Source: a bacterium | GTDB taxonomy: Bacteria; Krumholzibacteriota; Krumholzibacteriia; LZORAL124-64-63 | Direction of reading: 5' to 3' | Length of the DNA stretch: 64,000 nucleotides | Assembly (NCBI GenBank): GCA_016712675.1 | Contig: JADJQR010000001.1 | Location: 2,108,001 to 2,172,000, forward strand | Part shown: positions 63,625 through 64,000 of the stretch, piece after piece | How the letters are laid out: each line of letters opens with the position of its first letter | Numbering within the stretch: the first letter of the stretch is position 1 | Translations under genes and position numbers: made by a program | Notes under the pieces: model-generated | Database searches by the model: none | Seen by the model: only the letters and a program-made list of their open reading frames with translations | What the model was told of the DNA's origin: nothing

Positions 63625-64000
63625 ATGTCCGACGTCATGTTCACGATCCCGGCTCCCCGCAACGAACCCGTGCTCGGCTACCTGCCCGGTTCGCCGGAAA
63701 AGGCGGAGTTGAAGGCCGAACTGAAGGCCATGGCCGCGCGCCAGGTGGAGATCCCCCTGGTGATCGACGGCCAGGAGGTGCGCACCGGCAGGCTGGCGGA
63801 CTGTGTGATGCCGCACAAGCACGCGCACAAGCTCGGCTGCTACCACAAGGCCGGCGAGAAGGAAGTCAAGGCAGCCATCAAAGCGGCCGAGAAGGCCCGG
63901 CCGGGCTGGGCGGCGATGCCGTTCCAGCAGCGGGCGGCGATTCTCCTGAAGGCGGCCGAGCTGCTGGCCGGCCGTCGGCGCATGCAGCTGAACGCGGCGA
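63625..64000 (+). CDS. pruA: 1-pyrroline-5-carboxylate dehydrogenase, N-terminal part (runs off the window)
   Basis: The first 125 residues of an aldehyde dehydrogenase. NEPVLGYLPGSPEKAELKAEL near the N terminus, IDGQEVRTG and MPHKHAHKLGCYHKAGEKEV, then the RAAILLKAAELLAG helix, match P5C dehydrogenases of the PruA/ALDH4 type, which oxidise glutamate semialdehyde to glutamate. ATG 63625 has GGAGG at 63612-63616. The catalytic domain lies outside the window, so function rests on the N-terminal signature only. Confidence 0.8.
   Translation, partial: MSDVMFTIPAPRNEPVLGYLPGSPEKAELKAELKAMAARQVEIPLVIDGQEVRTGRLADCVMPHKHAHKLGCYHKAGEKEVKAAIKAAEKARPGWAAMPFQQRAAILLKAAELLAGRRRMQLNAA

Overview
This is a GC-rich bacterial chromosome segment with dense, mostly plus-strand coding. 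It contains no mobile elements, no CRISPR array and no tRNA or rRNA that I can see. The organism has a Gram-negative envelope: lpxD-lpxC/fabZ-lpxA-lpxB-lpxK, bamA, a BamD-like lipoprotein, ompH/skp, lolC/E-lolD, tolQ-tolR-tonB/tolA-tolB-pal-cpoB and heptosyltransferases. The LpxC-FabZ fusion is a hallmark of the FCB superphylum (Bacteroidota, Chlorobiota, Gemmatimonadota, Fibrobacterota and relatives). Together with the high GC this suggests an uncultured FCB-type lineage (for example the Krumholzibacteriota, Eisenbacteria or Gemmatimonadota neighbourhood). The phylum is an inference; the envelope type is seen directly.

Layout. 1-5.4 kb: the end of a secreted metzincin-like protease, a HIT hydrolase (minus strand), lexA, hsp20 and lon. 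5.4-14.1 kb: a tightly overlapping surface-glycan operon with four GT9 heptosyltransferase-like genes around gmhB, a DUF3108 protein, a GT-C membrane glycosyltransferase, a phosphoglycosyl transferase and acpS. 14.1-17.6 kb: a PhzF-like isomerase, an acyl-CoA dehydrogenase and a TPR protein. 17.6-26.1 kb: aroQ, efp, accB, a PilT-type ATPase lying between accB and accC, accC, ftsK, rimO. 26.1-36.4 kb: an unknown exported protein, bamD, nadD, polA, coaE, prfB (with an intact +1 programmed frameshift), lysS, lolC/E, lolD. 36.4-40.7 kb: mcsA-mcsB-clpC, closed by a strong terminator. 40.9-50.1 kb: the bamA-ompH-lpx lipid A operon. 50.1-56.8 kb: a minus-strand lipoprotein of unknown function, then nadB, a SAM methyltransferase, bshC, bshB1 and bshA. 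56.8-62.3 kb: a consensus promoter, a small conserved protein, the Tol-Pal operon and a cupin. 62.3-64 kb: fbp (minus strand) and the start of a P5C dehydrogenase gene.

How the genes work together. The glycan operon, the lipid A operon, Lol, Bam and Tol-Pal cover much of outer-membrane construction. Two systems best known from Firmicutes sit in this LPS-type genome: the protein-arginine kinase module McsA/McsB with ClpC, and a complete bacillithiol pathway. The bacillithiol genes are translationally coupled to a SAM methyltransferase. In Chlorobaculum a SAM methyltransferase turns bacillithiol into N-methyl-bacillithiol, so this cassette is the best candidate here for an under-described system: a four-gene unit for a methylated bacillithiol, attached to nadB.

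Promoters were picked by eye as -35/-10 hexamers. The better ones lie upstream of hsp20, the PhzF gene, efp, bamA, the tol operon and fbp. Nothing was tested computationally; family assignments rest on motif recognition.
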